From CAYPPG01 sp964412555 (GTDB lineage Bacteria; Hinthialibacterota; Hinthialibacteria; Hinthialibacterales; Hinthialibacteraceae), in contig CAYPPG010000011.1 of the NCBI GenBank assembly GCA_964412555.1, forward strand, positions 1 to 64,000: a stretch of 64,000 nucleotides of DNA, read 5' to 3'. Positions 60,619 to 64,000 of the stretch are shown piece after piece. The translations under genes were made by a program, and so were the position numbers. The notes beneath the pieces were generated by a model. The model was given only the letters and a program-made list of their open reading frames with translations. It was not told the origin of the DNA and searched no databases. Each line of letters starts with the position of its first letter. Positions within the stretch are counted from its first letter, which is position 1.

Positions 60619-62163
60619 ATGCGGCAAAAAACGAATTCTAATATAAATTCATTGAGCAATTGTCAGAATCGGCGTGGTTTTTTGAAATCGGCGGGTCGTG
60701 GACTGGCTGCTTTGAGTATTTTGCCTTCTACGCTGTGTTCATTGTATGCTGCAGATGGAAATACACGGAAGCGGCGGAATATTGTGTTGGTACTGAGTGA
60801 CGATCACCGGTATGATTTCATGGGTTTTATGGATGAAGCGCCGAAGTTTCTAGAAACGCCGAATATGGACCGGATGGCGCGGGAGGGCGCTCATCTCGCG
60901 AATGCATTTGTTTGTACATCACTTTGTTCTCCAAGCCGTGCGTCGATTTTGACGGGGCGGTATATGCATCATCACGGCATCGTGGATAATCAGCGTCCGG
61001 CGCCGGAGGGAACGGTGTTCTTTCCTCAATATCTTCAGAGTGCCGGATACCGCACTGCTTTTATTGGCAAATGGCATATGGGGCATGAACATGATGAGCC
61101 GCGGCCCGGATTCGATCATTGGGTAAGTTTCAAAGGGCAGGGAACCTACTTCGATCCCACTCTCAACATCAACGGGGAACATCAACATTTCAAAGGATAT
61201 ACAACCGATGTACTTACGGAACGGGCGCTTGACTGGCTGAACGATACACAGGAAGCAGAACAGCCGTTTTTCATGTATTTGTCGTACAAGGCGGTACATT
61301 ACCCCTTCCAACCTGCTCCACGTCACAAAGAGCGTTATGAAAAGGCGGAAATCGAACGTCCCGAAACAATGGCGAATACCGAGCGCAACTATCGGACGCA
61401 GCCGCATTGGGTGCGGGAACGGCGTTACAGTATTCACGGGATCGACCACATGGAGACGGGACCGTATGACAATGATCCGGTTCCCTCCTTTGATGATCTT
61501 TATCATAACTATTGCGAAACCGTTCACGGATTGGATGAGAATCTTGGCCGGGTTTTGCAATTTTTAGACGACACCTGTCTCAGTGAATCGACGCTGGTAA
61601 TTTACTTGGGTGATAACGGTTTTGCATTGGGGGAACATGGATTTTATGACAAACGGGATGCTTTTGAAGAGTCCATTCGAATCCCCATGCTTGCTTATGC
61701 TCCCGGTATGATCAAACCGAATTCGATCATTCCGCAGATGGTGCAGAACATTGATCTTGCTCCGACTTTACTCGAAGCCGCCGGTCTGGCAATTCCGCCG
61801 GAAGCCGAAATTGACGGACGGTCGTTTCTTCCTTTTCTACAAGGCAAGTCGATTCCGTGGCGGGATCATATCCTGTATGAGTATTATTGGGAATGGAATT
61901 TCCCCGCGACGCCGACAGTATTTGCCATTCGGGATGAACGGTATAAGTATATCTATTATCATGGCGTGTGGGATGACGACGGATTTTATGATTTGCAGAC
62001 CGATCCGCTTGAACGGCACAACCTGATTAACGTGCCGGTTTATCGCGAGCAAATCGAAGCGATGAAGAATCAACTTTTCGAAGAATTGGAGGCTAGTGGC
62101 GGATTGACGATTCCTGTTCGTCCCCCAAAGGGGGAACGGCTCGATCAGCGCAAGAATAGGTGA
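60619..62163 (+). CDS. Sulfatase of the formylglycine type, Tat-exported
   Basis: The 514-residue protein starts with a twin-arginine leader (NRRGFLKSAGRGLAALSIL at 17-35). The catalytic motif CSPSR has its Cys at 103, to be turned into formylglycine, in TSLCSPSRASILTGRY. Metal-binding Asp61-Asp62 are in LVLSDDHRYD, and the C-side site is in YLGDNGFALGEHGFYDKR. It belongs to S1 sulfatases that remove sulfate from carbohydrates. The maturase is not in the window. It follows the propeller protein in the same direction, so the pair may act together in the periplasm. Confidence 0.95.
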   Translation: MRQKTNSNINSLSNCQNRRGFLKSAGRGLAALSILPSTLCSLYAADGNTRKRRNIVLVLSDDHRYDFMGFMDEAPKFLETPNMDRMAREGAHLANAFVCTSLCSPSRASILTGRYMHHHGIVDNQRPAPEGTVFFPQYLQSAGYRTAFIGKWHMGHEHDEPRPGFDHWVSFKGQGTYFDPTLNINGEHQHFKGYTTDVLTERALDWLNDTQEAEQPFFMYLSYKAVHYPFQPAPRHKERYEKAEIERPETMANTERNYRTQPHWVRERRYSIHGIDHMETGPYDNDPVPSFDDLYHNYCETVHGLDENLGRVLQFLDDTCLSESTLVIYLGDNGFALGEHGFYDKRDAFEESIRIPMLAYAPGMIKPNSIIPQMVQNIDLAPTLLEAAGLAIPPEAEIDGRSFLPFLQGKSIPWRDHILYEYYWEWNFPATPTVFAIRDERYKYIYYHGVWDDDGFYDLQTDPLERHNLINVPVYREQIEAMKNQLFEELEASGGLTIPVRPPKGERLDQRKNR

Positions 62164-62187
62164 TGATCAGATACAAATCATTGTTTT

Positions 62188-62562
62188 TTATTTTCCAAAG
62201 AACTTTGATGGATAATAGGAGTTCTCTCCCAAGGGGTATACTTCGATCGTGTCGATAAAGACTTCACTGCTCGTTATTTTGCCTGCCACTTGAACGAACG
62301 GTTTGACAAAACCGGATTGGGATTCATGTAAGACGGTGATCATGTTCCACGTATTCGTCAGAGTTTGCGTTGTGAGCAGTTGCTCCATGCCGAGAGTCGA
62401 ACCGGTTAGGTTGCCCTCGGCATCCGTATCGATGAGACCGGCGAATACTTGTGCGGAGGGACTGCTTGTCCATACGGCGAGCCGTAAGAGTGTCTTCCCT
62501 GTTACTTCAATCGGCGTCTCCTGACTGAAGAGAATCAGAGAGCCTTGATCGGGGAGTATTTT
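62188..62562 (-). pseudogene. C-terminal domain remnant in frame behind the M61 stop
   Basis: Directly after the TAG of the peptidase gene (62563-62565) the same frame stays open for 124 codons to TAA at 62188. It reads KILPDQGSLILFSQETPIEV, then LLRLAVWTSSPSAQVFAGLIDTD, LTNTWNMITVLHESQSGFVKPFVQVAGKI, and ends NSYYPSKFFGK. The pattern looks like a beta-sandwich domain. There is no ATG/GTG start before codon 59 (ATG at 62388). It is either a domain cut off by a nonsense mutation, a read-through extension, or the end of a partly deleted gene. Confidence 0.55.
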
Positions 62563-64000
62563 CTATTCTAAATTCTCACTCACTCTCGGAGCGAAAATTT
62601 TTGCGAGCATATCCGGTTTTTCTTTATCCCGCACGAAATCCAAATATTTCGGCCCATCATCATATTTCATGACAATGGTTTCAAGTAAATCTCCTTTGAA
62701 AATAAGAAAAATGATTTCCCGCTTTGCCACACTTTCGGCAATCGCGTCTTTCAACCGATTTTCATTGAATTTCCTGCCGTTGATTCCGACAATTTCACAG
62801 TCTTCAAACAGACCCGCTTTATCAGCGGGGCTTCCTGGTATGATTGTCGTGATTTTTCCTCCGGAAGACACTTCTATCCCGAGTGAAGTGAGTGAAGGAT
62901 CGTCGTCGAATTTTGTGGGGGTACTGGAATAATGCAATTGGTATCCCAGCCGTTCCAATACGGTGAGCGGTAAATTATCATGCAATCCGCGCACCCGGTC
63001 ATCGATCAAAGCCTTCCAATTATACGCATGTACTGAATTCAGAAATTCAAGAACAGTCTCCTCATTGAATTCCATCATCATTTTTTCTTTGTCATAACGT
63101 CCAAGAAATTCCTTTATAAAATCGTCAAGACAGACTTTTCCGAAAGATTCATGACGCAGGATGGCGTCGATTTCATACCAGAGCAACGCTCCTTCGAAGT
63201 AATAATCCTGGCTACGGTTCAAGGCTGACCAGTATTTGCTTCTTTGCCTTCGTAAATAGGAAGAGGCGGCGGTGTCTTCCAGATCGATTGAACGACGCCC
63301 CTTTTGTCTCATGAGTTTGGTGATGGTATAACCGACTCCTATCCAATCATCCCACAACGCGCCTTCAAACGAGGTTCGTTCTTCCGTCGCGAGCAATCCC
63401 GACCTGGCTGCCAGCACTACACCGAGGTATTGATCGAGACCTTCATACACCCACAACAGGCGGGTATCTTTCGGCGTATTGTAGTCGGGAACAAGCATCC
63501 CTTCCGGCCGATGATACTTTCCGCACCACCGATGCCCGTATTCGTGTGCCAACAGATGCCCCGTTCGCACAAATTGTTTATCTTCTTCCAGTCCGTTTTC
63601 TCCTACAACATTTAAACTGGATCGGTGATGTTCCAATCCCAGGAATGGAATGGAATCGGAGAGAACAAGCAATAGGTGGTACGGATAATCATGTTGAGTC
63701 CCGAACAGTTTCATCGCTTCCGCGGTCAAATTTTGGAACTTTTGTATTCGTTCATCCTTGGGTCGCAGTTGTCGTTCCGATTCGGAAATTAGGTGCAGAA
63801 AATGAGGTGTTCCCTTTTCCGGTGTAATATCGAAGCGGCGGTAATATTGTCCACAGATCAAAGGAGAATCGATCAATTCCCTTAGAGAAAGTGGTTCAAA
63901 CTCAGTTACATTGTCTTTTTCATGGCGTGCACTGAGTGACGATCCCCATTTCCAGTCTTGCGGTAATTCTAAAGAAAGGTCAACTTCGATATCACTTACA
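62563..64000 (-). CDS. M61-like metallopeptidase with PDZ domain (5' end outside window)
   Basis: The frame is open to the right edge, so the start lies beyond 64000. The visible 478 residues include LSLELPQDWKWGSS, part of the M61 N-domain, and the zinc motif HEYGHRWCGKYHRPEG. The third ligand is in LLWVYEGLDQYLGVVLAARSGLL. A C-terminal PDZ domain has ISSGG-type SSGGKITTIIPGSPADKAGLFEDCEIVGINGRKF. M61 enzymes are glycyl aminopeptidase relatives. The gene ends in TAG, with the same frame continuing behind it. Confidence 0.9.
   Translation of the reverse strand, partial: VSDIEVDLSLELPQDWKWGSSLSARHEKDNVTEFEPLSLRELIDSPLICGQYYRRFDITPEKGTPHFLHLISESERQLRPKDERIQKFQNLTAEAMKLFGTQHDYPYHLLLVLSDSIPFLGLEHHRSSLNVVGENGLEEDKQFVRTGHLLAHEYGHRWCGKYHRPEGMLVPDYNTPKDTRLLWVYEGLDQYLGVVLAARSGLLATEERTSFEGALWDDWIGVGYTITKLMRQKGRRSIDLEDTAASSYLRRQRSKYWSALNRSQDYYFEGALLWYEIDAILRHESFGKVCLDDFIKEFLGRYDKEKMMMEFNEETVLEFLNSVHAYNWKALIDDRVRGLHDNLPLTVLERLGYQLHYSSTPTKFDDDPSLTSLGIEVSSGGKITTIIPGSPADKAGLFEDCEIVGINGRKFNENRLKDAIAESVAKREIIFLIFKGDLLETIVMKYDDGPKYLDFVRDKEKPDMLAKIFAPRVSENLE

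Overview
This window is a chromosomal segment from an uncultured-type Gram-negative-style bacterium. The signs are lipoproteins with lipoboxes, a Tat-exported sulfatase, O-antigen-ligase-like and ArnT-like membrane proteins, and pseudopilins. The combination of a formylglycine sulfatase, a ThuA-DUF1080 protein, a BamB-like PQQ propeller protein, Gfo/Idh, dockerin/cohesin modules and microcompartment genes resembles genomes of the Planctomycetota, Hydrogenedentota, Sumerlaeota or Hinthialibacterota kind. The sequence alone does not let me choose among them. 

Positions 1-15331 hold one almost unbroken housekeeping block on the + strand. It starts with the end of tuf, then runs through the complete S10, spc and alpha ribosomal protein operons with secY, map, infA, rpmJ and rpoA, and ends at rplQ. 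Gene order is canonical, but adk is absent between secY and map. S14, L36 and S4 keep their zinc-binding cysteines. 

Positions 15332-18029 are a break in the syntenic block: a decayed DDE transposase remnant and two paralogous type II pseudopilin genes on the - strand. Positions 18030-26132 hold one 2,700-residue secreted protein. It carries a dockerin-like module near its N-terminus, several IPT/TIG domains, a long right-handed beta-helix, a TolB-like propeller and a cohesin-like C-terminus. 

Positions 26162-34925 look like a cell-envelope region. On the - strand are an O-antigen-ligase/TPR protein, a group 1 glycosyltransferase and a large lipoprotein. Divergent to them are aroQ and a second multi-pass TPR membrane protein. 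Positions 35069-43902 carry mgtE, tilS, a PduS/PduT pair (microcompartment electron-transfer module without any other shell or enzyme gene), an unknown membrane protein, an ArnT/PMT-like glycosyltransferase and a Gfo/Idh/MocA oxidoreductase. Positions 44072-64000 hold single genes in both orientations: an orphan HicB-like protein, ThuA-DUF1080, SbcC, ComB, an M29 aminopeptidase, an OPT transporter broken by a one-base shift, a small lipoprotein, a guanylate-kinase-like protein, 6-phosphogluconate dehydrogenase, a secreted methyltransferase-PQQ-propeller fusion, a sulfatase and an M61-like peptidase that runs off the right edge. 

From about 39 kb on, intergenic spaces are littered with several families of short palindromic repeats, several of which share an ATCC-containing loop, and with two copies of a ~175-bp element with terminal inverted repeats. 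One repeat sits in frame inside the ArnT-like gene. Another is bracketed by an 18-bp duplication of the gnd 3' end. These repeats, the dockerin-to-cohesin giant, the orphan PduS/PduT pair and the in-frame amber after the M61 peptidase are the most unusual observations.
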